Shown here in pieces: positions 1 to 11,800 of a DNA stretch of 64,000 nt; the first letter of the stretch is position 1, and every line of letters starts with the position of its first letter. The position numbers and the translations under genes are program-made. Source of the DNA: Onchidella celtica (Eukaryota; Mollusca; Gastropoda; Systellommatophora; Onchidiidae). The DNA lies in assembly GCA_963931925.1 (NCBI GenBank), contig OZ007567.1:90128998-90192997 (forward strand), given 5' to 3'. Below the pieces are notes generated by a model. That model did not search any database. It worked only from the letters and a program-made list of their open reading frames with translations, and was not told where the DNA came from.

Positions 1-1586
1 GTCCCTTTCCACTGCCTCGTTTTTACTGGAAACTTTGCTGCTGCTTAGTGGAGAGAAATCTAGACTGTCCTGTTTTCAGGCATAGCAGCCAAAAAGGAAA
101 AAAAAGAACAAATGGAAGTGGTAGTTTTATTATTTTATTTTTGGCTTGTATTGAAGTAAAATAAATGATACCTATGCTTTTGATAGTTTTATTCTCTCAA
201 ACCTTCTATTGTTTGACATGAAGTAACCATTCGTAAATGAGATACCGATGTAAAGGTAATTTTTTGCTTATGTAGTAAAAATGTGTAATGTCTTATGATA
301 ATTGAACGCCATCACAGCCAGAGGGTCAGGAACTGCATGACCTCCCTTCTAAAATGTTCCCCCTTCTAGCTAAGATCGTGGACAGCGAGTGAATTACACT
401 TTGAATTCGGTAGCGAAAAGAACATGTAACTTGTTCTTTGAATTTAGTTATTGAAAAACTTGGGAGCTAGGATCGTCGAATGTTGTATCATTTTGACAGT
501 ATTGCTCTTTTTGTCCTTGCATACCGTGGAAAAACTACTTTTTGAGGCTTCTGCGGTGTTCCTTGGAACAAACTTGACAGCATACGAAACATGTGCATGT
601 GAAAAAGAGTATGTTTGTTGTCGTTGTTATTGTTGTTGTTGTTGTTTAATTGCCACTGTCTGTTTTTCATTCTCCTTACCGATGAAAAAGATAGACTTTT
701 GTCAATCTCCATCATGAAATGAAGTCTCCTTTCCGCCCGTTGTAATCAGCCAATATGCTTTCACGTTCGATGACTGAAAGGAAAGGATCGGATAATTATT
801 TTGTGGCTCTGCTGTTTCCCTTTAAAACCAGGCCTTCAAATTCAGCTTTTGGGAGTGACTGAGTTCGATTACTGAGTTTCTTGATGTTCCTGGAGAAAAT
901 TTACAGTCTGGGACATCTCCTTAAAGGTTAGTGCGTCGAAGATGTCCCCAGATCAATGGAGAGCGCCATAAATGTGTACACATTTATTTACACTCTTTGC
1001 GTAGAGCACAGTTCCAAACTATAGACTTCATTCACTGTCAATTTTCCCGCATTTTCGGCCTTATATAAGTGTGAAAAAAATGTGTAATGTTAGTCTAGAG
1101 ACTGCTGTGAGATGTTACATGATTGTGGAATAGTTTAATCAGTTCAAGTACGCTTTTCGATCAGCCACTCTTATTCGCATATGTCCGCAAATACGAACAA
1201 AATCGTATTCGCAAATGAGTTAATTATTAATGCTGGGTTTGTAAACGATGTTTATGTTACATCAAAAAATTGTATACGGTACACGGTAGCAGCTCCTACC
1301 GACCAAATCTGCAGTTATTCCACCATGATCTCTTTCTTTTCTTGCTAGTTTATTACACAGTATTAATACACAGGGTACTTGGCTATCAAGCATTGCACGA
1401 GTTGAGAATATGGACAGGTAGATGGTCTACAAAATTGTGACAGGCACTGTTTTAATTTTGGTGGTTTTCAGGGTTAAAATTAAAATTAAAAAAAAGACAC
1501 CCTGATCTGTCCAGTTAGATGACCTGCCTTACAGGTGACCATTCAAGCGGCATTGACGAGGAGCTTTCGGTGCTTTGACTGGGAGA
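1..1586. other. non-coding sequence, no gene seen
   Basis: AT-rich sequence with a short GTT/TTG simple repeat near 615-645. The frames that are open here are short and either start at non-ATG codons or are made of the simple repeat (Cys-rich on one strand, Asn-rich on the other). I see no gene. Confidence 0.6.
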
Positions 1587-1803
1587 AAGGGAGGTGTCAT
1601 ACTAAGCCCGGTCAGACACAGCCAGATGCTGCCAGTAGAATGTACACCAAAGAAATAGTGGCATAATCTGACTGTGGGTATTTGGCCGGGCTTGGTATGA
1701 TGGGGGTCTTTCCGAGCTACTAAGAAGATATAGGAAATTATGGTATGCACTTCTAGTATGTCAGCATCTGACTGTGTCTGACCGGGCTGAGTGTAATACC
1801 CTG
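1587..1803. mobile_element. MITE with ~39-bp terminal inverted repeats
   Basis: The left end (about 1593-1631) and the reverse complement of the right end (about 1762-1800) match over about 39 bases. This includes a 27-base block at 1605-1631 that pairs with 1762-1788 with a single mismatch. The right end closes in CCCTG and the left reads AAGGG, which resembles hAT-type ends (CAGGG). The 8-bp flanks do not match, so family assignment is tentative. A third, shorter copy of the AAGCCCGG core lies inverted near 1683-1700. There is no coding capacity, so it would be non-autonomous. Confidence 0.65.
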
Positions 1804-2421
1804 ACAGAATGTGAACTAATTATGTTGATCGGCGCACTGACGCAGCGATACCTCAGCAGGTAACTCTGTCTGATCATGTGCATAGAAATGATCATTGAAT
1901 GATTTAATTGGCTGCATCAATAAAGGGAAAAACTAGTAGCTTATCAAGCTTTTGTAGCTACCTGCCAAGGAAGCTGGGCTGGACTTCAATAACAATAAAT
2001 TGAAAAGTTCTGGACTTACATAATCAATTGAAAAGTTCTGTTGTTACCGACTCACTGGAATTTTTCTACACCAAAAATAAATTATATTGTGAATATATAT
2101 ACTGGTTTTGAATGAGAAATGCCAGGATGAATTGATGGTTGCGTCATCCCAATGGACGTAGTATTACTAAGAAAGTCTGAAGTACCAAGACGTGATATGT
2201 AGAGACGGGGCAAAGTGTAACGAAGATAAGTGGAGACGTTTTGCGTGTGCAACCGGTTTGTTGTGGGACGTCAACTTTATAAATGAAAGAACCTTTTAAG
2301 GAACAAAATCAAAAATAAAAATTTGACTTGAAAACTTTGGATGTAAAAATCATCTTATTTTTTATTCTCCTTCACAATAAATATCAGCAACTCACCTTGA
2401 AGCGAGTCAGGCCCTTTATAG
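1804..2421. other. non-coding sequence downstream of the 953-aa gene
   Basis: AT-rich sequence without a supported gene. It is likely the 3' flank or 3' UTR region of the minus-strand gene that ends at 2901. Confidence 0.5.
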
Positions 2422-2427
2422 TTTATT
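2422..2427 (-). terminator. candidate polyadenylation signal (AATAAA)
   Basis: TTTATT on the plus strand reads AATAAA on the minus strand, about 475 bases past the stop codon of the 953-aa frame. A second AATAAA lies at 2361-2366. Given the AT content, either could be chance. Confidence 0.3.
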
Positions 2428-2900
2428 GACAAACAACCCTCACTGAGAATAATGCTGTGATGAAACATTCTTGGCCCAGTATTCTATAAAATAATTATAT
2501 ATTATCTTCCCTTGCCCTACTGAACACAGGAAGAGCATTACAGTTGCACAATTCTAAACATTCTTGGTTCTAACGCAAACTCACAAGAAAATATTGATTT
2601 TCAAATAATAATCTCGTCACATCTAGTTGTTCTGCACTTTTCAATATTATTTTCAAAGCACCTAGCGAGATAACTTGAAATGCTTGAACTCACCACAAAA
2701 ATTCACAGAGGCACGGGGGTGCGATGATGATATGAAGGAGATCTTCTAGGATCGCTACAGATTTTTGTAAACAGCTTCGGGAGGAAGCAAAATAAAGCAA
2801 GAAGCAATAAAGTTAAAAACAGTGCCGTTTCCCATCGTAATAACGGTGACAGAACATCACGAACAACCGCACCGAGAGATGGTCGCGACCTGTTCCCTCT

Positions 2901-5762
2901 CTATTTGTTCCTCCATAAATGTGTACTTGAAACTGAAGGCAGATTTTCATCTCTTGCAAAACTATCACCCCGTCTATGGCGGGTAGAGGGACCACATACT
3001 GATATATTATTTTCCAGCTCTGGACAAGCAGAGGCAGAATCTGTCTCTGTTGGGAACATTGATCTGTTATCCTTGTTAGATAGGGATGTAGTGTTGCATG
3101 ATAAACGTTCTGTACTGCCGCGATAGGCCATCAGAGATTCTGTTTGTTGATACTTGGATGCTTGGTTGTCATATTTCTGATTGCATTGTCGCCTTTCAGG
3201 CGATTTACCGGACTTGAACACCATTTTTGGAACTGCAACTGGATTCTCGCATCTGTTCGGCGCCATTGCTTTGTCAGTGTAAGTGGCTATGGAATACTCA
3301 TTGTTGTTAGCTCCTGGACAACCTGGGACACAACAATGAGGATGACATGGTGACATACGCTGAGGCCCATTTGCTTGACCCGGTTTTGTGCGAAAACAGC
3401 CATCGGTATATAGGTTGCTGGCTTGGGCTGACCTTTCCAGATGGTCACCACAGGTCTGAGTGGTCACACTGGCAGCCTTACTGGCGAAAGGTGGGCGATA
3501 TCCGGGCCCTGTGCAAGGAATATTGCATTCACATACCTTATTCTTAAACCCTTTTTCCTTTGGAGACCATTGCTGAACATGATCGTCTGTGTCAGGTTCC
3601 ACCATATCTAACTGATCCTCAACAATGGTTTGAGTCTCGCCAGCATATGAACATTGTGGAGAATTTTTATCCAAACAGGTGATCATTGTCTTATCTGTAG
3701 ATTTCACTGTTGAATGTCTCCACGTGCTAAGAAGTAAAACACCAGGTGGTACTTTACATGGCGATGTCTGTCCCTGGCAGCAATCGTCTTGATCAACTAT
3801 TTGCCAATTGTCCATGATCGGTGAGCCTTCACAGGAATCTGTACTATTTTGGATGCTCTGGCTGCTTGTGTCGTCTTCAAGGTCGTCTGACTTTCCATCT
3901 TGCATATTTCTACTAGCCGGTGATGACACCTTTCTAGCTTCTCCATCCTCCGCACTGTGTTGGCAAGGGCTGCTCCGGTCAATTATGACTAACATTTTTG
4001 GCGATTTGGGGCTACGTTGACCTGTGCAGATCTGGTTTTGGTTAACCCTTTCTTCGTCCGACTCCGCAGCATGACTGCGTCGCACTGGCTCTGGATTGAC
4101 ACGCTTTGAGGTACAAGAATCTTCGTCGTCGGGAATCTGTTGTAAATCATCCGAGGAACTCACGTCTTCTTTAGGGTATTTTTTAGTTTTAGATATTCCT
4201 TTTGAGCCTGATGATTGCGCATAAGGGCCTGACAAAACGTGGGCGACCTCTTCTAGGACAGTTGATGTTTCAGTTGTATCGGACTGCTCTCTTTGAATGG
4301 GAGACATTTTCCCGCTATTTGGGGATTTGTGTCCTTTTGCAAGCATTCCACTGGGAGAATAACGATCCATCTTGTTGTCAGGCCATTTGTCTCCCTTAAT
4401 TAGATTTTGAGGTCTGTTCCTTCCCATGGTACCTTTCCTATTCTTTAGTCGAGGTGGCTCTGATGTGGATATGTCTCCACGTGGATCAGAAACAAAGTGC
4501 ACAATGCGTTTGCTAATTGGCATCAGAATTTCTTCTGACTGGATTGTTTCCGACTCTTCTATCTCATCGGCGGTATTTGACTGAGCATGGTAGAACTGGT
4601 GAGACCCTTGCCGTGGATCGCGAGGTGACTTATCCCGGAAAGACATTGGGGAGTTCTGGTGGGTACGCTGAATTTGCACTGAAGTTTGGCATAAGCCTTC
4701 ACGAGGGCATCTTTCCCTTTTATAATGCGTGGGCGATTCAATACTTGTTTCTATATCAATATCCATTACATTTGAGGGTGAACAATGAGTTAGCTCTCGA
4801 GATTTGCTTTCAAAACCTCTACGGATTGGTTGCGACTTTTTCTTTCTTTGTTTTGTTTGACCACTTGATTCACATTTCTTTCCTTGCATGACTGATTGCG
4901 AGTTTGCCAGGCACCGAGGAGAACATTTTCCATCCACATTGTTCATTCCTGATTCTGCCACTCTATAGTCAAAGATTTTATCGCGAACATCTGATATGCC
5001 ATTGCATCCGCTCTGTGTTTCCTGTGGGGAGTTCCAAGACAGAGTTGGCATCACTTGTTTTGATTTACAGATAACTTGTGAGATATGCTCTTGGATGTCA
5101 AGTAAAGCCTTTTCCAAACTCTGACATTGCTCTATGCATTTCACATGATCTTTGTTTTTCCTTTTCATTTTCTTACCATCAGCTTCTTTACAAGTTCGTC
5201 GAGGTTTTATAGTCTCACCATCCTTTTCTTGCCTTCGGCATGGCGATGGCGAGTTCTCGGAACAAAATGTGATCTTGACAGTGCGGGTTTTAGTACCTTG
5301 TTGGTCACACCAATTTTGTGTACATTTTGACTTATCACTGTCTTCGGCAGTTCTTGCGCCCGTTTCTTCTTTTGTCTTTGTTTTATTTCCCTTTTTAGTG
5401 GGTTTCTTCGGCGATTTCATAGCTGCCTTTCCAATAGCGCCATTATCGTTTTCATTTGATGCATAGAAATCCTCTATTTGACAACCTTGAGAGCTTTGTA
5501 TATTCACACCCTCAGTTTTCCCATTCCTGGTGGGACATTTTTTGTTTTCAGATTTGTTAACATTTTCAGGCAACTGCAGACTGACATCGCACTCCGAAAT
5601 TTCACAAGGTTTCCTATCACTGTCCACATCGTACGTCCTCTCTACTAGGATATACTCGTTCAATTCTGTGTCAGTTGGACAGTCGGTTGCGTCAGTTGCG
5701 ATACTGGAGATCTGGTTGTCACAGCAAATGGCTGTGTTTTGTTGAAAAAGGGTAAAGGGCAT
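2901..5762 (-). CDS. uncharacterised disordered Ser/Pro/Lys-rich protein, 953 aa
   Basis: A single uninterrupted frame of 953 codons starts at ATG 5762 with A at -3 and an in-frame stop three codons upstream. The protein is hydrophilic and low in order-promoting residues. It has many Ser-Pro dipeptides (for example KSPKK, NSPSP, KMSP, RSPKSP, KSPER) of the kind used by proline-directed kinases. Lys/Arg-rich stretches lie around residues 115-205 and the C-terminal quarter is Cys-rich (clusters such as CHPHCC and CVPGC). I see no signal peptide, membrane segment or enzyme motif. Residues 209-232 form a probable short helix with Cys before it (core SLEKALLDIQEHISQV). This block recurs in the 727-aa protein at 17476-19659, on the same strand, so the two look like diverged paralogues. 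I do not recognise the family. Absence of introns could mean an intronless gene, a retrocopy, or one long exon. Confidence 0.75.
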   Translation of the reverse strand: MPFTLFQQNTAICCDNQISSIATDATDCPTDTELNEYILVERTYDVDSDRKPCEISECDVSLQLPENVNKSENKKCPTRNGKTEGVNIQSSQGCQIEDFYASNENDNGAIGKAAMKSPKKPTKKGNKTKTKEETGARTAEDSDKSKCTQNWCDQQGTKTRTVKITFCSENSPSPCRRQEKDGETIKPRRTCKEADGKKMKRKNKDHVKCIEQCQSLEKALLDIQEHISQVICKSKQVMPTLSWNSPQETQSGCNGISDVRDKIFDYRVAESGMNNVDGKCSPRCLANSQSVMQGKKCESSGQTKQRKKKSQPIRRGFESKSRELTHCSPSNVMDIDIETSIESPTHYKRERCPREGLCQTSVQIQRTHQNSPMSFRDKSPRDPRQGSHQFYHAQSNTADEIEESETIQSEEILMPISKRIVHFVSDPRGDISTSEPPRLKNRKGTMGRNRPQNLIKGDKWPDNKMDRYSPSGMLAKGHKSPNSGKMSPIQREQSDTTETSTVLEEVAHVLSGPYAQSSGSKGISKTKKYPKEDVSSSDDLQQIPDDEDSCTSKRVNPEPVRRSHAAESDEERVNQNQICTGQRSPKSPKMLVIIDRSSPCQHSAEDGEARKVSSPASRNMQDGKSDDLEDDTSSQSIQNSTDSCEGSPIMDNWQIVDQDDCCQGQTSPCKVPPGVLLLSTWRHSTVKSTDKTMITCLDKNSPQCSYAGETQTIVEDQLDMVEPDTDDHVQQWSPKEKGFKNKVCECNIPCTGPGYRPPFASKAASVTTQTCGDHLERSAQASNLYTDGCFRTKPGQANGPQRMSPCHPHCCVPGCPGANNNEYSIATYTDKAMAPNRCENPVAVPKMVFKSGKSPERRQCNQKYDNQASKYQQTESLMAYRGSTERLSCNTTSLSNKDNRSMFPTETDSASACPELENNISVCGPSTRHRRGDSFARDENLPSVSSTHLWRNK

Positions 5763-6511
5763 ATTTGTTTACTTTATTGTGTGACAAAAATATGTATAGT
5801 ATTAGAACTGATAGACTGCTTCGCCTGGAGTAATAATTATGTGGGTCAGACAGATGAACTGCAGGGAATGTACTGCCTGAGGAACATTTCTGCCATTGTC
5901 TTTATCCATTCAAACAAACATCAGGTCTATCTGGTGATATCTAAACATCTGTGTCCATAATTGGGTTGATTTTGACAGAATCTTGCATACACTTGACTGG
6001 TCTATAAGAATTAAGAATTTGGTACATTCCTTTCATTCCTTGACCTGAATAACAACTACCAGTTTTATCTTGTCTGGCTGATTAAATGCAGTTCTCTTGC
6101 GACGAGGACAAGTACCTAGTGCCGACAAACATACGGTACCAGCAAATCAGGCAATCATCCAGACACCTCATAGAGCTGTCTTCACGCTAGGCCTAAAAAC
6201 GACGTCTGCTTGAAAGACAGTTTCTCTCCAGAATGCTAGATGGGTGAACATAGAAGCTGCCTGACAATAGACAGAGTGAATTTATCGGTTCTAAACTGTT
6301 ACGCCAGACAACGATTAGACAGGATAGTGACGTGGCTGGCTCAACCAATCTGCAGGTAATAAAGGAGTTCCTGTCTACTTGAGCCGCCATTACATCTTAC
6401 ATTTCACTTCCGCTTTTACTCCATAGGAAAATCCCGCTTGATATTTTCAGAACACAACATTGACCAGAGAGTATACATCTATACTCTCTGACATGTCTGT
6501 GCAATCTATCT
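5763..6511. other. intergenic, 5' flank of the 953-aa gene
   Basis: No supported gene. A perfect hairpin of 10 bp (AGAGAGTATA / TATACTCTCT) lies at about 6464-6487 and a related TATACTCTCT end occurs near 60945. This suggests the edge of a small repeat family. No TATA box can be placed with confidence. Confidence 0.45.
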
Positions 6512-6988
6512 TCTATACTACTATATATATATTTGTGGACTTGAGATTTTTCGTTTCAAAAGGCTTCTGAACCACTCAACACTCAGACTTCAAATTTTAT
6601 ATGGTGCATCAGAAAGAATGTAAGGGTGCACAGTTTTTAATACAAGTCTGAAATCGGTGTAGTTTTTTTTATTGGAAATTTATTGTTTCCCCAATTTTCA
6701 CAAGGCTCATTGACATGCTGTAGGTTTTTATGACATCATCACTTCCTGAAAATTTTCGGTGCGCACCACTGCACACAGTCTACTGTCCTATCGCTGAGTT
6801 TCTACGCATCTCGGCTTTTTTTTCTTATTCCATTCGGTCTGAAGTGGTGTCCTTTGTTGTTGCATCTCTCTTATAAGCTATCTATGCAACATTAATGCCT
6901 TTCTTAGTTCACAGACGTCTTAAGTTTTACACATAAAAAAACAAAAAAAAACTACACAAACCTGTTCATCGAACAGGTACTCAACTAG
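6512..6988 (+). mobile_element. non-autonomous Helitron-like element
   Basis: The 3' end shows the Helitron signature. A perfect 7-bp hairpin (CCTGTTC-ATC-GAACAGG, 6961-6977) is followed seven bases later by CTAG (6985-6988), and the next base is T. The proposed 5' end is a TCTATACTA-type start near 6512, a beginning often seen in animal Helitrons, but the flanking base is T rather than the expected A, so the left boundary is uncertain. No Rep/helicase coding is present. Confidence 0.5.
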
Positions 6989-7495
6989 TTTTAATATAAA
7001 GCTAAAAAGAAAAAATTGCTCGCCACATAATATAATTTTCTGGGAGGTACAATGTAAGTCGGTGTTATGAATATAATGTGAGTTTGAGTTTGGTAAATGA
7101 GGTCAACGGGTCTGTTTTTTATGTATTTATTTACTTAAGGGTTTTTGTGAGATGTATTAGCTAAAGTGATTATAAAATGATTTTTATTCCCAAGACGTGG
7201 CGTATTTCCGAAAAACTTATTGTGGCCGTGCAACCAACGAAAGAGAAAGAGTCATTATGGCCAATTAGTTAAATCTGATCCTTACTTTAACTTTAGTCCA
7301 AACCTTAAAACTTTCCCAAAAATTTACAGTAGGAGCAAAACCCATTCTGGTCACATGACGTGGATGTCACTCGATTTTTTTTCTTGTTGTTGTTCTCTTG
7401 TTTCATGTTGCTGTTGGTATGTTGTTACTTTTCTATAGCCCAAATTCCGCGGATTTTAAAAGGCCTGCTTCACGAGAGTGCAGCTCAAAAAAAAA
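6989..7495. other. non-coding, no gene seen
   Basis: AT-rich spacer with short TTG/TGT runs (about 7385-7430). No gene is supported. Confidence 0.5.
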
Positions 7496-7500
7496 GTTAG
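7496..7500. repeat. target-site duplication GTTAG (left copy)
   Basis: GTTAG immediately precedes the TG of the left LTR, and the same five bases follow the CA of the right LTR at 14122-14126. Five bases is the usual size for Ty3/gypsy integrases. Confidence 0.9.
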
Positions 7501-8117
7501 TGTAACAGCTGAGGTTGTTCTAGCACGTTATAGTAGGGGGGAGTTAGTTGATCTAACTACAACCCTTTAGAAAACGAAACTATTACAGCTGTAGAATAAA
7601 TAAACACGAGATCCGACGATAGATTAAATAACACTAAAGTTTAATAACTGAATAGTGAACAATAAATTACTAGGAAGACACCAGCGAAACTAAATATCTA
7701 CGCCACACAAAAGGAAACTCACTTACTCACCGACCAACCACTCACACAGGTCTATATATATAAACATTCCTACAGAAAATTCCCGAAACAAACGTTACCT
7801 TTGCCCTCGCACAAACCAACCAATCACGCATCAATACGTCATCAGGTTACATCACTCAAGGCCAAATCTGGCGTAAACATTCGTTTCCACAGTGTTATCG
7901 AATGTTCGGGAACATACTAATATTTACTGAACGAGTCAAAACACCTGACAACAAGCGAGCGAGGAAAAAAACTACTCACTAGAAAAGAAGGTCAGGTCAC
8001 GGAGTACAGTACACTCTGGCGGTTAACAATAAAATGAGAAAAGTAGTGGACACATGCTCAGCCACCAGCACAACAACAAAACCGGGGGAGGGCAAGGGGT
8101 AGCCCGCAGATGCTACA
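7501..8117 (-). repeat. 3' LTR of the Gmr1-like element
   Basis: 617-bp terminal repeat, identical by eye to 13505-14121. On the minus strand it begins TGTAGC and ends TGTTACA. A TATA-like run (TTTATATATATAG on the minus strand) lies at about 7752-7764 and could serve as the core promoter in the 5' copy. Confidence 0.95.
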
Positions 8118-8886
8118 CAACTCCCCAATTTAAGTTGAATATCTTTCAACTCCAAAAACATTATACAGCTTCTGCACTATCGTGAAATAATCTTATAGCA
8201 CTCCCAATCTCACAAAGGTAGTTGCTAATTCTATTACAATTAATAACAATTTCAGTGTCTTCCCGAATGTCATCACAAATACAATACAATGCAGTGTACT
8301 TTGTATCACTAATACCATAACTAATACGATACCGTCATTGCTTCCCAATAGTAAACATTAGGCCTACTGGTCAAAATAACACAACGCCACCACTGTGGTG
8401 AAACAATGGTCAATGACACTACTACAAATCACATAAGGTGAAACGATGGCCCATCGTTTACACAATGCTTCGTGCACGAATCATAGCATATAACTTGTTG
8501 TACATAACATGGTTATCTCCAAAATGTATAACTCATACGTACAATGGCAAAAATACCAATACATACCGACCACTGGTTAGGGTCTTTCTTCATCATATTA
8601 GGTCAAAACAAGTTACAACATTGCAATATAACACAAACACTGCTTGCTCGCAGTCCCCATTTGGGTTACATTTTTCAAAAATTACACCAAGTTCAATTGG
8701 TAACTAATATGACATAGCATAAAATCAAAATGTGACTAACACACCATGACTCTCTATCAGCCATCAATTCAATATTCAATCACAGATGAACTATGTCCCC
8801 AATTACAGTACAATACTGCCGTCCTAGAAATTCATCTAGTAGGCAAAAGTATGGGCTACAATGCATTTCACTGATAGTGTACTACT
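8118..8886 (-). other. 3' untranslated part of the LTR element with candidate polypurine tract
   Basis: About 770 bases between the gag-pol stop and the 3' LTR with no open frame on the element strand, so no env or accessory gene is visible. Just inside the LTR the minus strand reads TTGGGGAGTTG (8118-8128), a short purine-rich stretch in the right place for the polypurine tract. The length of this non-coding tail is itself notable. Confidence 0.6.
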
Positions 8887-11800
8887 TTAAAATACCCTGC
8901 TCAGGAAATCGGCACAGACATTTTCTCTGCCTTTTACGTAGTGAATCCTGAATCGATAAGACTGTAAAAATAAACTCCATCGTAATAACTTTGGACTGTC
9001 AAACTTGGCAGAGTTCAAAAACTCTAATGACCGATGGTCAGTTTGGAGCACAAACTCCTTTCCATACAAATACAAAGTAAACCTTTTTACAGCCCAAACA
9101 ATAGCTAAACATTCGCGCTCTGAGACCGAATATTTTGTCTCACGAGGCAATAGCTTACGACTAGCATATGCCACAGGGTACAACTTTCCCTCGTGTTCCT
9201 GCATAAGACTAGCGCCTAATCCGCGATCTGATGCATCAGTTGCTATGACAAACTCTTTGGAAAAATCTGGCAAACATAACACGGGTTTGGAGATAATGAC
9301 ATTCTTCAAAGAGGTGTACGCTTTCTCCTGCGTTTCATCCCACTGAACTATATTGGGCTGACCCTTTCTAAGTAAATCAGACAATGGTGATGCAATCGCT
9401 GAAAAGTTAGGAATAAATTCATGGTAATATCCCACTAATCCTAAGAATGCTTTCACTTCCTTCTTAGTGGTGGGTCTGGGTGCGTCTCGTACCTTACATA
9501 CATTCTCTTCTAACAGGCCAATCATACCTTCTCCCACTAAGTGTCCAACAACGTCTACTTCAGACGTTCCAATCAGACACTTCGATGGTCTTGCAGTTAA
9601 TCCAGCTTGGTCCATCCTCTGTAGTAAGTCCTTGAGAGTCTTCACGTGCTCGTCGAATGTCTCTGTATGAATCAGCAGGTCGTCCACATATGCTGTCACA
9701 TTGTTCATTCCACGGATCAATGGCTTTACGATCCTGTTCAGCGTGGCTCCTGAGTTCATCATCCCAAAAGGCATCCGAATGAATTCATAGTGCTCGCCCA
9801 TGGTGACGAACGCCGTCTTGGGAATGTCTTGCTCTCGAACTTTCACTTGCCAGTATCCCTTGCTCAGGTCAATCCGAGAGAATAATTTTCCTCTCGAGAG
9901 ACTCTGAAACACTTCTGATGGCGCTGCTGTCGGATGAGGGTCGAATACTGTGATCTTGTTTAACCTCCTGTAGTCGATGCAGACTCGGTTGGATCCGTCC
10001 TTCTTCTTGACGACAACAATAGGTGAAGCATAAGCTGATGAGCTCCTTCGAATGATGCCCAGCCGTTCCATGGTGCTAAGCTCCTCCTTCAATGAGTCGC
10101 GCATAGCGTAGGGCACCGGGTATGGTCGTTGACGAACTGGTACCTCTGTCGTCAGGTCGATGCGATGTTCACCCAACTGGCAGCATCCAGGGAGATTGGT
10201 GAAGACATGCTGGTAATTCTTCACCACATTGCAGAGTTCTTGACGTTGTTCCGACGTCAGTTGCGTTCCGTACTGGACATCTCTGTAGCCTTCATTCTGG
10301 TCCCAGCTTCCTAGGTCGGTAAGGTCCTCCGTCGTTCCACCATTGTCGCCTTCCAGGTCGCAGTCCTCGATGACTGTCATGCTAGCTGACTCCACGGGTT
10401 GACTCTTGTCTATCAGGTCGTCCTCTGCTAGTACAGTCTCAGCACTATCACCGCCGCCGTCCTTTATGGCGTTGACATGTCCAGGCGTGGTATCTCTCCT
10501 ACTGTTGTCCATCCCACACATCTCGGTCACAATAGGTCTCGGTTCCGTTGCCACTGCTGCTGCTTTTGACGTCCTTGGAATGTATCTCTTGAGGAGGTTG
10601 GCGTGCAAGGTCTTTTCTTTTGCACCCATCTTGACTCTATAGTCGTTGACACCGACAACTGAGACTACCTTACATGGTCCCTTCCATTGGACTAGGAGCT
10701 TGTTAGTGTTCGTCGGCAGTAGCACCAACACTTCATCTCCGGGGCGGAACTTCCTCTCTCGCGCCTTCCGGTCGTAGTAGGTCTTCTGTCTACCTTGAGC
10801 CTTGGAGAGTTCTTCCGTCGCTAACTTCCATGTGTCCTCCAGCCTCTCACGTAGTTCCATGACGTACTGGTAACTGGTCTTCGTTTCCGGCTCCTCTACG
10901 TCCTTGGTCCATAGTTGTCGTAAGATGTGCATGGGTCCTCTCACAGTTCTCCCATACAGCAACTCGAATGGGGCAAACTTGGTCGACTCTTGGGGAACTT
11001 CACGATATGCGAAGAGCAGCGGGTTGATGTATCTGTGCCACTGCTTGGGTTGCTCTGCGCACAGTCGTCTCAATGTTTTCTTCAGTGTGCCGTTGAATCG
11101 CTCCACCAACCCGTTGCACATAGGGTGGTAGACTGTAGTGGTCGACTGTCGAATTCCCAGTAGTCTATTCGTTTCCTTCATGACATCTGACATAAACTGG
11201 GTCCCTTGGTCGGACAAGATCTCTTCGGGCACACCCAAACGGCTGTAGATGTTCACTAAGGCTTCTGCTACCGTTTCTGCGTCGATCTTCTTCAAGGGTG
11301 TGGCTTCGGGGTAACGAGTAGCGTAGTCTATATACACCAGGATATACCGATGTCCACCTTCACTTGGGGGGTCGATAGGTCCTACTAAGTCCACGGCCAC
11401 TCGCCTAAATGGTACGTCCACTACTGGCATACTCTGCAGGTGCACCTTTGGTGTCGCTCCTTTGTTCACCGTCCTCTGGCATATGTCGCATGAGCGGCAG
11501 TATCTCGCGACGTCACCTTCAATTCCAGGCCAATAAAAATTGCTCATAACTCTGTCTTTGGTTTTCTTCACGCCGAGGTGTCCTCCGACGATCGAGTCGT
11601 GGGCTACACTCAATACATACTCTCTCAGTTTCTCGGGTAGTACCACTTGCCTTATAACCGTCGCCTGTCTCAGGTCCTTGTAGATCCGGTACAGTACTCC
11701 TCCATGTTTCTCAAAATGAACAGATTTATTGCCTCTATTAGTTGGGATCTTCTTCTGCTCTAACTTCCTAATGACTTCGTCTTCTTCTTGGAGTCGGATA

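Noticed and set aside
451-717. Small Cys-rich frame resembling a secreted peptide
   Set aside because: It begins at TTG, and the Cys cluster comes from a GTT/TGT simple repeat, with an Asn run on the other strand.
4517-4891. 124-codon plus-strand frame inside the 953-aa gene
   Set aside because: Antisense shadow of the long minus-strand frame, with hydrophobic composition caused by the complementary codons.
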